DNA of 7,602 bases, from positions 1 to 7,602 of the forward strand of contig SKLC01000203.1 in NCBI GenBank assembly GCA_007123425.1, given 5' to 3'. The DNA comes from Nitriliruptoraceae bacterium (GTDB taxonomy: Bacteria; Actinomycetota; Nitriliruptoria; Nitriliruptorales; Nitriliruptoraceae). A program made the translations under genes and the position numbers. This document shows positions 1-6,209 of the stretch, in pieces (the stretch's first letter is position 1; each line of letters starts with the position of its first letter). The notes below the pieces were generated by a model. The model was not told the origin of the DNA. It did no database searches and saw only the letters and a list, made by a program, of their open reading frames with translations.

Positions 1-5
1 CCGAC

Positions 6-1331
6 TCAGCAGGGGCTGCCGGGCAGGTACTGGCGCGGGTTGACCGCGCTGCCGTTGACCCGGGTCTCGAAGTGCAGGTGCGGCCCGGTGGAGTTGCCGG
101 TGCTGCCCACGGCACCGAGCGTCTGGCCCTGGGAGACCGAGGCGCCCTGGCTCACGCCGATCCGGCTCATGTGGGCGTAGGCGGTGACCACGCCGTCGTG
201 GTGGTCGACGAGGACGAGGTTGCCGTAGCCGCCCTGCCACCCGGCGAAGATGACCGTGCCGGCCTTGCTCGCGCCGATCGGGGTCCCCGTGGACGCGCCC
301 TGGTCGATGCCGCGGTGCATGCGGCCCCAGCGGGGCCCGTACTCCGAGGTCACCGGTGCGCACATCGGCCAGGCGAAGCCCGACGAGGACGGCGCCGAGG
401 TCTGCGCCCCTCCCCCGCTGCTCGAACCGCTCGAGCCACTGGACCCGCTCGAGCCACTGGAGCCGCTGGAGCCGTTCGAGCTGGTGCTGCTGCTGGCCTC
501 GCGCTCGGCCTCGGCCTCACGCTCGGCCTCGCGACGCTCCTGCTCCCGGCGCTCCTCCTCGAGCCGCTCCTGCTCGCGGCGCTCCTCCTCGCGGCGCTGT
601 CGCTCCTCCTCCTGACGCTGGCGGATCAGCGCCTCGAGCTCGGCCTGCTCGTCCTCGAGGTCGTCCTGCTCCGCCTCGAGCTGCTCGACCTCGGCGCGAG
701 CGTCCGCCGCGGCCAGCGCCCGGCTCTCGCGCAGCCGCTCCGCCTCCTCGAGCAGCTCCTCCTGCTCCGCGAGCATCTCCTCGAGGCGGTCCTGCTCGAC
801 CTGCAGGCGGTCACGCTCGGCGTCCACCGCGGTCTGGGCCGCGTCGAGCGACTCCAGCGAGGCCCGGTCGGCCTGGGTGGCCACCCGTAGGTAGGAGGTG
901 CGCGACATCGCGTCCTGGGCGTCGCCCGAGCTCAGCAGCACCTGGAAGGAGAGGTTGGGCCCCTCCTTGTACATCCTCGCGGCGCGGTCGGCGAACGCCT
1001 CGAAGACCTCCTCGGCCTCGGCCTCGACGGCCTCGAGGCGACGCTGTGCCTCGTTGACCGCGCCCTGTTGGCGGTCCACGGCCGCGGCGACCTCGTTGAC
1101 GACCGCCTCGACCTCCTTGAGGCGGCGGTCGGCGTCCTCGAGCTCCTCGTCGCGGTCGCCGAGCTCGGCCTCCGCCTGCTCGAGGTCCTGGGCGAGGCTG
1201 GCCATGCGGTCACGGGCCTGCTGCAGCTGCCGTTGCTCGGCCTGCTGCGCGGCGGCGAGCGTGGGCAGCAGACCCGCCACGAGGGCGAGCAGCGCCGTGA
1301 GCGCGACGGCGTGGGTGCGGGACAAGGTCAC
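6..1331 (-). CDS. Secreted coiled-coil M23 family murein endopeptidase (EnvC/PcsB-like layout)
   Basis: Predicted zinc peptidoglycan endopeptidase of 441 residues acting outside the membrane. Residues 1-28 form a signal peptide (hydrophobic core ending in Ala-Ala-Ala before QQ). Residues about 31-235 are coiled coil, interrupted near 117-145 by the M-Y-x-x-G...LL-S-S...Y-L turn that caps the antiparallel hairpin in EnvC, PcsB and CwlO-like proteins. Residues 236-278 are an uninterrupted Glu/Arg helix, 279-307 a Ser/Gly linker, and about 310-441 the M23 (LytM) domain. All expected zinc and catalytic residues are present: H339 and D343 (HxxxD), H387 (YAH) and H418/H420 (HLH). It should therefore be active, unlike EnvC itself. 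The GTG start at 1331 is chosen because the signal peptide begins there and GAGGG lies just upstream, though the spacer of 3-4 bases is short; the frame stays open upstream to 2075 without gene-like content. Coiled-coil relatives are controlled by FtsEX, so FtsX is a plausible partner (inference). It probably has its own promoter, 195 bases after the GreA-like gene. Confidence 0.92.
   Translation of the reverse strand: MTLSRTHAVALTALLALVAGLLPTLAAAQQAEQRQLQQARDRMASLAQDLEQAEAELGDRDEELEDADRRLKEVEAVVNEVAAAVDRQQGAVNEAQRRLEAVEAEAEEVFEAFADRAARMYKEGPNLSFQVLLSSGDAQDAMSRTSYLRVATQADRASLESLDAAQTAVDAERDRLQVEQDRLEEMLAEQEELLEEAERLRESRALAAADARAEVEQLEAEQDDLEDEQAELEALIRQRQEEERQRREEERREQERLEEERREQERREAEREAEAEREASSSTSSNGSSGSSGSSGSSGSSGSSSGGGAQTSAPSSSGFAWPMCAPVTSEYGPRWGRMHRGIDQGASTGTPIGASKAGTVIFAGWQGGYGNLVLVDHHDGVVTAYAHMSRIGVSQGASVSQGQTLGAVGSTGNSTGPHLHFETRVNGSAVNPRQYLPGSPC
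412..497 (-). repeat. Ser-Ser-Gly codon repeat encoding the interdomain linker
   Basis: The DNA is an imperfect run of 9-base units that read Ser-Ser-Gly on the minus strand (residues about 279-307 of the M23 peptidase). Two near-identical 18-base copies, gagccactggacccgctc and gagccactggagccgctg, lie side by side from about 433. Unit gain or loss would stay in frame, so linker length could vary between strains without breaking the enzyme. Confidence 0.7.
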
Positions 1332-1391
1332 GGACCCTCGTGGGATGGCCGGGTCGCGGGCGAGCCGCGACGCGTGGGCGAGGCTGGATGT

Positions 1392-1428
1392 GGTTCCGGG
1401 CCGTGCTGCACCCGTACGGCGCCGGACC
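1392..1428 (-). other. Bulged hairpin in the probable leader of the M23 peptidase gene
   Basis: Arms GGT-CCGG-GCCGT and ACGGC-CCGG-ACC pair over 12 base pairs, with a one-base bulge on each side and an 11-base loop. It lies 61-97 bases before the GTG start of the M23 gene. It sits directly downstream of a weak -10-like TACCGT on the minus strand (1437-1442), so if that promoter is real the mRNA would begin with this hairpin. It may be an RNA-stabilising or regulatory leader, or chance pairing in GC-rich DNA. Confidence 0.35.
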
Positions 1429-1436
1429 GATGGCGG

Positions 1437-1442
1437 ACGGTA
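1437..1442 (-). promoter_or_regulatory. Candidate -10 element for the M23 peptidase gene
   Basis: TACCGT on the minus strand fits the actinobacterial TAnnnT -10 pattern. It sits between the inverted repeat after the GreA-like gene and the M23 gene. No convincing -35 box lies at 16-18 bases, so support is weak. Confidence 0.22.
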
Positions 1443-1448
1443 TCCCTT

Positions 1449-1496
1449 CGCTCGGGCCGGGGCCCGCTCTGCCGGAGCCGGTGAGCGGCCCGAGCG
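1449..1496 (-). terminator. Perfect 11-bp inverted repeat after the GreA-like gene
   Basis: CGCTCGGGCCG (1449-1459) and CGGCCCGAGCG (1486-1496) are exact inverted copies with a 26-base loop. The loop holds a smaller competing pair (CGCTC 1465-1469 with GAGCG 1483-1487). The element starts 29 bases past the stop codon of the GreA-like gene. No T-run follows on the minus strand, so a classical intrinsic terminator is not shown. A U-less GC hairpin terminator or RNA 3'-end stabiliser is the likeliest role. Confidence 0.45.
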
Positions 1497-1525
1497 CAGC
1501 GGGAACCATCCACTGCGCGACCGCG

Positions 1526-1990
1526 TCAGCCGATGCGCTCGCGGCTGACGACGGTGCAGCCGTAGGCCCCGGCCGGCGAGGTCACCGTCACGCGATCGCC
1601 GGGACGACTGCCGAGCACCGCCTGGGCCAGCGGCGAGTCCGCCGAGGTGCGGTGCTCGTCGAGCCCGGCCTCCGCGGGGTGGACGAGCAGGAAGGTCTCC
1701 CGGGAGCCGTCGGGGAACTCGACCACCACCTCGTCGCCGAGCTCGACGAGGGTCGGGTCGTCGACGACCTCGCCCGGGGCGACCGCGTCGCGCAGCAGCT
1801 GGGAGAGCTCCTCGACCTGCTCGGTGAGCTGGGCCCGCTCGAGCAGCAGCTCGTCGGTGCGCTCGGTGGCGAGCTCGTCGCCGACCCGCTCGAGGCGGGC
1901 GGTGGCGCGCTCCAGGCGCGCCTGCAGCCACGCCCGGCCCTCGGCGGTGAGCACGAGCGGAACACGAACGGTCGACGCGTCGATGGCCAT
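1526..1990 (-). CDS. GreA/GreB-family transcription elongation factor, divergent
   Basis: A protein of 154 residues, close to GreA's usual length of about 158. Residues 12-68 are a charged helical hairpin matching the Gre N-terminal coiled coil that enters the RNA polymerase secondary channel. Residues about 80-154 match the C-terminal FKBP-like domain: the DSPLAQAVLGSRPGD stretch (118-132) and the following SPAGAY (138-143) correspond to the family's conserved SPLGKALLGKKVGD and PAGEY. True GreA carries G-D-L-x-E-N-A-E-Y at the coil tip, with acidic residues that place Mg2+ for transcript cleavage. That motif is absent; the tip reads ATERTDELLLER (41-52), with D46 and E47 as the only nearby acidic pair. 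The protein could be a weak cleavage factor or one that occupies the channel without cleaving, as Gfh1 does. The ATG has a good GGAGGG seven bases upstream. It lies 66 bases after the regulator gene on the same strand. Confidence 0.88.
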   Translation of the reverse strand: MAIDASTVRVPLVLTAEGRAWLQARLERATARLERVGDELATERTDELLLERAQLTEQVEELSQLLRDAVAPGEVVDDPTLVELGDEVVVEFPDGSRETFLLVHPAEAGLDEHRTSADSPLAQAVLGSRPGDRVTVTSPAGAYGCTVVSRERIG

Positions 1991-1996
1991 GGACGA

Positions 1997-2002
1997 CCCT
2001 CC
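1997..2002 (-). promoter_or_regulatory. Ribosome binding site of the GreA-like gene
   Basis: GGAGGG on the minus strand ends six bases before the ATG at 1990, a near-ideal Shine-Dalgarno sequence that fixes this start. Confidence 0.75.
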
Positions 2003-2008
2003 AGACAG

Positions 2009-2046
2009 TGAAGCGTTGCTTCATGCTACCCCACCGGCGTGAAGCA
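2009..2046 (-). promoter_or_regulatory. Three-part TGAAGC/GCTTCA repeat at the likely GreA-like promoter
   Basis: Bases 2009-2023 read TGAAGC-GTT-GCTTCA, a perfect dyad. A third half-site TGAAGCA lies at 2040-2046 and can pair over 7 bases with TGCTTCA at 2017-2023. The middle element can thus pair with either neighbour, giving two mutually exclusive hairpins. A -10-like TAGCAT (minus strand, 2023-2028) puts the start of transcription on the 15-base dyad. This fits an operator over +1 or a small attenuator; no regulator is known. Confidence 0.4.
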
Positions 2047-2056
2047 CCACCCCGAG

Positions 2057-3241
2057 TCAGCGGTGGAGCGTCCACAGCACCCGGGTCGGCTCACCCCCGG
2101 GGTTGGCCCAGCCCGTCACCGGCGCGGCCGTGGTCACCAGCGCGTCGCCCTCCTGCAGGGTCTCCCCACGGCCCCCGAGCTGGAGGTCGAGCACGCCCTC
2201 GAGCACGACCACGGTCTCGGGGGCCTTGACCGCGAACGGCGCCTGGCTGCCGGCTGCCATGGGCGCGAGCTCCAGCAGCCACACCTCCCCCGTCTCCGTG
2301 CTGCGCACGAGGCGCTCGGCGGTCAGGCCCTCCTGCAGTCGGCTGCGCTCGCGGCCGCTGCGTCGGGCCACCTGGTAGCCCGACCCGGCCCCGTCGCCCG
2401 GCCCGAAGGGGACCCCCAGGACCTCCCAGAGGCGCACCAGCGTGTCCCCCGAGGGCCCCCGCACGCCACGCTCGACCTGCGAGAGCGCGGAGGGCGTGAT
2501 GCCCACGCGCCGGGCGACCTCCGCCTGCGAGTGGCCCTGGGCGAGCCGCTGCTCACGGATCGTGGCACCCAGCCGCTGGCGGGTGTTGACGGGCTCGCCG
2601 ATCGGGCGCAGATCGCCACCCACCACCTCCGCGTGGACGCTGCGGCCCACCACGCCGGCCTCGCGCCCGTCGGCCTTGGACACCTCCACGCGCAGCCCGG
2701 CCTCGTCGGTGCTCAGCTCCACGACCACCTGGGTGATCTCCGCCAGCCGGCGGAGGAAGGCGGGCCGGTGCTGGTCGCCGGCCACGGGCCACACCGCGAG
2801 GCTCCGCCGGCGGTACAGGCGCGGGCACGTGGCCAGGAACAGCTCCAGTGCGGCCTGGTCCCCCCAGGCCCGCTCCACGGCGGTGAGCGGGTCGAACACG
2901 AACGCAGCCCCGGTGCCGACCTCCTCGTCCGCCCGCTGCAGCAGCGCGATCGCCTCCTCGAAGGTGGCGTCGGGGGCGAGCGACCACGACTGCGAGGAGG
3001 GCTGCCCGCAGAGCACGGGCGACCAGTCGACCACCAGCAGCTCGTCGCTGCTCGGCTCGGTCCACGGTGCGGCCAGGTTCACGCGCACCAGCGGCACCAC
3101 GCCCGTGGACGCGGCCACGAAGCGCTCCACCAGCAGCCCGAGCGGCGCGTCGCCGCTGCCCTGGAGCACGAGGTTGTCACCGACCTTGACGCCCTCGACG
3201 AGCGCGTCGATCAGCTCGGTCCCGCTCGTGGGCTCGTGCAC
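2057..3241 (-). CDS. Three-domain regulator: degenerate RecA/KaiC-like domain, XRE helix-turn-helix, cupin
   Basis: Probable cytoplasmic DNA-binding regulator of 394 residues. Residues about 8-195 follow the KaiC/RecA fold order: a strand entering a P-loop position (GVKVGDNLVLQGSGDAPLG, 17-35), a strand with VVDW (70-73), a second ending FVFDPLTAV (114-122) where KaiC has its D-S-L Walker B stretch, and a final RVEVSK (184-189). The P-loop lacks the GKT/S lysine (GSGDAPLG), so ATP hydrolysis is unlikely. Residues 219-279 are an XRE helix-turn-helix with recognition helix ITPSALSQVERG (248-259). Residues about 307-394 are a small cupin barrel with none of the usual metal-binding histidines, so it may sense a small ligand without metal. 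The GTG at 3241 is preferred because GGAGAGG lies six bases upstream. An in-frame ATG at 3358 would add 39 Arg/Gly-rich residues of no recognisable domain. It is divergent from the cation ATPase and may control it or itself. Confidence 0.85.
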   Translation of the reverse strand: MHEPTSGTELIDALVEGVKVGDNLVLQGSGDAPLGLLVERFVAASTGVVPLVRVNLAAPWTEPSSDELLVVDWSPVLCGQPSSQSWSLAPDATFEEAIALLQRADEEVGTGAAFVFDPLTAVERAWGDQAALELFLATCPRLYRRRSLAVWPVAGDQHRPAFLRRLAEITQVVVELSTDEAGLRVEVSKADGREAGVVGRSVHAEVVGGDLRPIGEPVNTRQRLGATIREQRLAQGHSQAEVARRVGITPSALSQVERGVRGPSGDTLVRLWEVLGVPFGPGDGAGSGYQVARRSGRERSRLQEGLTAERLVRSTETGEVWLLELAPMAAGSQAPFAVKAPETVVVLEGVLDLQLGGRGETLQEGDALVTTAAPVTGWANPGGEPTRVLWTLHR

Positions 3242-3247
3242 GTGCGT

Positions 3248-3254
3248 CCTCTCC
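3248..3254 (-). promoter_or_regulatory. Ribosome binding site that selects GTG 3241
   Basis: GGAGAGG on the minus strand lies six bases before GTG 3241. This is the main evidence for starting the regulator there rather than at ATG 3358, within the next downstream stretch of mostly noncoding-looking sequence. Confidence 0.6.
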
Positions 3255-3278
3255 GCGTGAGGCACCCGCCTCGTCACG

Positions 3279-3284
3279 ACCGTA
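3279..3284 (-). promoter_or_regulatory. Candidate -10 element for the regulator gene
   Basis: TACGGT on the minus strand fits TAnnnT and would give a leader of about 30 bases before GTG 3241. No clear -35 box is seen. Confidence 0.25.
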
Positions 3285-3291
3285 GCGCCGT

Positions 3292-3352
3292 GCGGGCCGA
3301 GGGCCCGCCCGCGGTCGCGACGGGCCGTTCCTGTCTCGGGGCCTTCGGCCCC
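3292..3352. other. Two triloop hairpins in the divergent regulator/ATPase region
   Basis: GCGGGCC-GAG-GGCCCGC (3292-3308, 7-bp arms) and GGGGCC-TTC-GGCCCC (3338-3352, 6-bp arms) are both perfect dyads with three central bases. They lie 30 bases apart between the divergent genes and share a GGCC-centred pattern. They may be operator sites in DNA or hairpins in a leader; neither is followed by a T-run. Confidence 0.35.
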
Positions 3353-3397
3353 ACTCATCGAGGTCCGGTGCCACTGCGCGCACGGGACCGCATCCGG

Positions 3398-3412
3398 CAG
3401 GCTGGGAGGGTG
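3398..3412 (+). promoter_or_regulatory. Possible leaderless start of the cation ATPase
   Basis: CAGGCT (3398-3403), one mismatch from TAnnnT, lies six bases before an in-frame GTG at 3410. That is the layout of a leaderless actinobacterial gene. Translation from here would add 17 residues to the ATPase N-terminus. No -35 box is evident. Confidence 0.25.
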
Positions 3413-3460
3413 CCCATCGCCACCGCATCAGCCGGCGTGGGCGGTGACGATCGGCAGGAG

Positions 3461-6205
3461 ATGTCCCCGGCGAGCTCCAGGTCCCGCGCACGCCCCGCGG
3501 ACACCGGGGCGCACGCGCCCTCCGAGGGCGCCTGGCATGCGCTGTCGGCGGAGCAGACGCTGCAGGAGCTGGACAGCGCGCGTGCCGGACTCCACGACGA
3601 CGAGGCCCAGCGGCGGCTCGAGGAGCACGGGCCCAACACCCTGCGGGAGGTGCGCCCGACGCCGGTCTGGGTCACGGCGCTGGCGCAGTTCAAGAGCCCG
3701 CTGATCTTCATCCTGCTGCTGGCAGGCGCGCTGACGTTCGTGCTCGGCGAGTACGTCGACACGGCCGTGATCGCTGCCGTCCTGCTGCTCAACGCCTCCA
3801 TCGGGCTGTACCAGGAGCGCAACGCCGAGCGCTCCGTGCTGGCGCTGATGGAGCTGGTCAGCCCCACCGCCCACGTCGTGCGTGACGGGCATGAGTGGGA
3901 GATCGACAGCGCCGAGGTGGTGCCCGGGGACATCGTCGTGCTCGAGTCCGGGGCCCGCGTGCCCGCCGACGTGCGGCTGCTGTCGGCGGCGGCGCTGCGC
4001 ATCGACGAGTCCATGCTCACCGGCGAGTCGGTGCCGGCGAGCAAGCGCACGGACCCGGTCGACGAGGACGCCCAGCTGGGCGACCGCGCCTGCATGGCCT
4101 ACGCCGGCTCGACCACCGCCAGCGGGCGGGCCCGCGGGGTGGTGGTCGCCACCGGTCGGACCACCGAGCTGGGCCGGATCTCCGAGCGCCTGGAGTCCGC
4201 GGAGGTGCCCACCACCCCGCTGCAGGAGCGCATGGACCGCTTCGGCTGGATCATCGGCGCCATCGTCGTCGTCTCCGCCGCGCTGACCTTCCTGTTGGGG
4301 CTGGCGCTGGGCGAGCCACCGGGGGAGCTGCTGCTCACCGCCGCGGCGCTGGCGGTCGCCGCCGTCCCCGAGGGCCTGCCCGTGGTGCTCACGGTCGCGC
4401 TGGCGCTCGGGGTGCGGCGCATGGCCAAGCGCAACGCCATCGTGCGCCGGCTGCCGGCCGTCGAGACGCTGGGCAGCACCACGCTGATCGGCTCGGACAA
4501 GACCGGCACGCTCACCGAGAACCGGATGACGGTCCAGGAGGTCGTCACCCTCGACGACCACCTCGACCTCGAGGAGGCCGGCATCCCGGCCGACCCGCGC
4601 GAGGTCGCCGAGGTGGCGCCCCCGGATCTCGACGCCGACGCCCGGTCGCTGACGCTGCTCGCCGGCGTGGTCGCCAACGAGTCGGAGATCGTCTACACCG
4701 ACGAGGGGGTGCGCACGCGCGGCGACCCCACCGAGACGGCGCTGCTGGTGGCGGCCGCACGGCTGGGCATCGAGCCCGTCGACTGCGAGGACGCCTACGC
4801 CGAGGTGGGCGAGATCCCCTTCGAGCCCGAGAACCAGTACGCGGCGTCGGTGCGGCGGGCCGGCGACGAGCACGTGGTGTTCGTCAAGGGCGCCCCCGAG
4901 CGGGTCCTGGCCATGTGCCACACCGCCGCCGGCAGGCGCGAGCTCGACCGCGAGGTGGTCCGCCGGGAGGTGCAGCGCATGGCCGACCGTGGCCTGCGCG
5001 TGCTGGCGTTCGCGATGCGCCGCCACCCCGGCGACGTCGACCCCACCGAGCTCGTCGAGGACGACCCACGAGGCCTGGTGTTCCTCGGCCTGCAGGGCAT
5101 GCTCGACCCGCCGCGTGAGGGCGTGGCGGAGGCGATCGAGGGCTGCCACCGCGCCGGCCAGCGGGTGGTGATGATCACCGGCGACCACGCGGCCACCGCC
5201 ACCGCGATCGCCCGGCAGCTGGGCATCGTCGACGACGGCGACACCGAGGTGCTCACCGGCGAGGACCTCGATGGGATCGACGACGAGCAGCTGCGTGAGC
5301 TGATCGGTCGGGTCGCGGTGTACGCCCGGACCTCCCCGACACACAAGCTGCGCATCGTCGAGGCGGCGCGGGCCGCGGGCGAGGTCGTGGCGGTCACCGG
5401 GGACGGCGTCAACGACGCGCTCGCGCTGCGGGCGGCCGACATCGGCGTGGCGATGGGCCAGGCCGGTACCGACGTCGCGCGCGAGGCCGCCGACATGGTG
5501 CTGGCCGACGACAACTTCGTGAGCATCCACGCCGCCGTCGAGGGCGGGCGGGTCACCTTCGACAACGTCCGCAAGGTGACCTTCTTCCTGCTGTCCACCG
5601 GCGTGGGCACCTTCATGGTCATCCCGATCGCGATGGTGCTCGGGTGGCCGCTGATCATGGTCCCCGCGCAGTTGCTGTGGCTCAACCTCGTCACCAAGGG
5701 ACTGCAGGACCTCGCGCTGGCCTTCGAGCCCGGCGAGCCCGACGTGCTCGAGCACCCGCCCCGCAAGCGGCGCGAGCAGATCATCACGCCGCTGCTGTGG
5801 TGGCGCACCCTGCTGGTCGGGGCCACGATGACCGTGGGCGGCCTGGTGATGTTCGACTGGGCGCTGGGCCAGGACATGTCCATCGAGCAGGCGCGCACGG
5901 TGGCGCTGACGACGCTGGTGGTCTTCCAGGCGTTCCACCTCGGCAGCAGCCGCTCGGAGCGGCGGTCGGTGCTGCAGGTCCCGCTGACCTCCAATCGGTT
6001 CCTGCTGCTCGCTCAGATGGGCGCGCTCGGAGCCCACATCGGAGCGCTCTACCTGCCCTTCACGCAGCTGGTGCTGCGGGTGGAGCCGATCAGCCTCGAC
6101 GCCTGGTGGCGCCTGGCCCTGATCGCGGCGACGGTGCTGGTGGTGGTGGAGCTGGACAAGCTGCTCCAACGCTGGCGCGCGCTCCGGCACGCCAGCGCCG
6201 GGTAG
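3461..6205 (+). CDS. P2-type (SERCA-like) cation-transporting ATPase
   Basis: An ATP-driven membrane cation pump of 914 residues with the full P-type set: TGES (187-190) in the actuator domain, PEGLP (303-307) in M4, the phosphorylated D346 in DKTGTLT, K476 in KGAPERV of the nucleotide domain, TGD (573-575) and TGDGVND (646-652). Two helices (about 80-118) precede the actuator, two (about 261-322) follow it, and six follow the P domain. The N-terminal cation-ATPase domain begins near WHALS, and no CPx or heavy-metal domain is present, so it is not a copper or zinc pump. Of the SERCA Ca2+ ligands, M4 Glu is kept (E304), but M5 Asn768 and Glu771 align with G714 and T717 (STGVGT), and M6 Asp800 aligns with K746 (NLVTKG). 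The ion is therefore uncertain and Ca2+ by the SERCA mechanism is unlikely. ATG 3461 has AGGAG touching it with no spacer; in-frame GTGs at 3437 and 3410 are alternatives. Convergent with the copper protein. Confidence 0.93.
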   Translation: MSPASSRSRARPADTGAHAPSEGAWHALSAEQTLQELDSARAGLHDDEAQRRLEEHGPNTLREVRPTPVWVTALAQFKSPLIFILLLAGALTFVLGEYVDTAVIAAVLLLNASIGLYQERNAERSVLALMELVSPTAHVVRDGHEWEIDSAEVVPGDIVVLESGARVPADVRLLSAAALRIDESMLTGESVPASKRTDPVDEDAQLGDRACMAYAGSTTASGRARGVVVATGRTTELGRISERLESAEVPTTPLQERMDRFGWIIGAIVVVSAALTFLLGLALGEPPGELLLTAAALAVAAVPEGLPVVLTVALALGVRRMAKRNAIVRRLPAVETLGSTTLIGSDKTGTLTENRMTVQEVVTLDDHLDLEEAGIPADPREVAEVAPPDLDADARSLTLLAGVVANESEIVYTDEGVRTRGDPTETALLVAAARLGIEPVDCEDAYAEVGEIPFEPENQYAASVRRAGDEHVVFVKGAPERVLAMCHTAAGRRELDREVVRREVQRMADRGLRVLAFAMRRHPGDVDPTELVEDDPRGLVFLGLQGMLDPPREGVAEAIEGCHRAGQRVVMITGDHAATATAIARQLGIVDDGDTEVLTGEDLDGIDDEQLRELIGRVAVYARTSPTHKLRIVEAARAAGEVVAVTGDGVNDALALRAADIGVAMGQAGTDVAREAADMVLADDNFVSIHAAVEGGRVTFDNVRKVTFFLLSTGVGTFMVIPIAMVLGWPLIMVPAQLLWLNLVTKGLQDLALAFEPGEPDVLEHPPRKRREQIITPLLWWRTLLVGATMTVGGLVMFDWALGQDMSIEQARTVALTTLVVFQAFHLGSSRSERRSVLQVPLTSNRFLLLAQMGALGAHIGALYLPFTQLVLRVEPISLDAWWRLALIAATVLVVVELDKLLQRWRALRHASAG

Positions 6206-6209
6206 GCCG

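Noticed and set aside
72..1057. Plus-strand open frames over the M23 gene (272 and 233 codons)
   Set aside because: Leu/Ala- and Pro/Arg-rich shadows of the coiled coil and linker repeats, with no recognisable domain.
1332..1525. A c-di-AMP (ydaO-type) riboswitch before the M23 gene
   Set aside because: That class often precedes actinobacterial wall hydrolases, but the conserved GGGGGA, GGGTGAAT and CAGCTAACC blocks are not present on the minus strand.
1332..2075. Upstream extension of the M23 frame, about 248 codons
   Set aside because: It overlaps the GreA-like gene in another frame, is Arg/Ala-rich without a domain, and a clear signal peptide starts at 1331.
2039..3409. Upstream extension of the ATPase frame, about 457 codons
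   Set aside because: It runs antisense to the regulator, is low-complexity, and P-type ATPases of this class begin near the WHALS segment.
3461..6205. ATPase as a P1B copper exporter, given the copper-storage gene next door
   Set aside because: M4 has PEGLP rather than CPC, and there is no N-terminal heavy-metal-binding domain.
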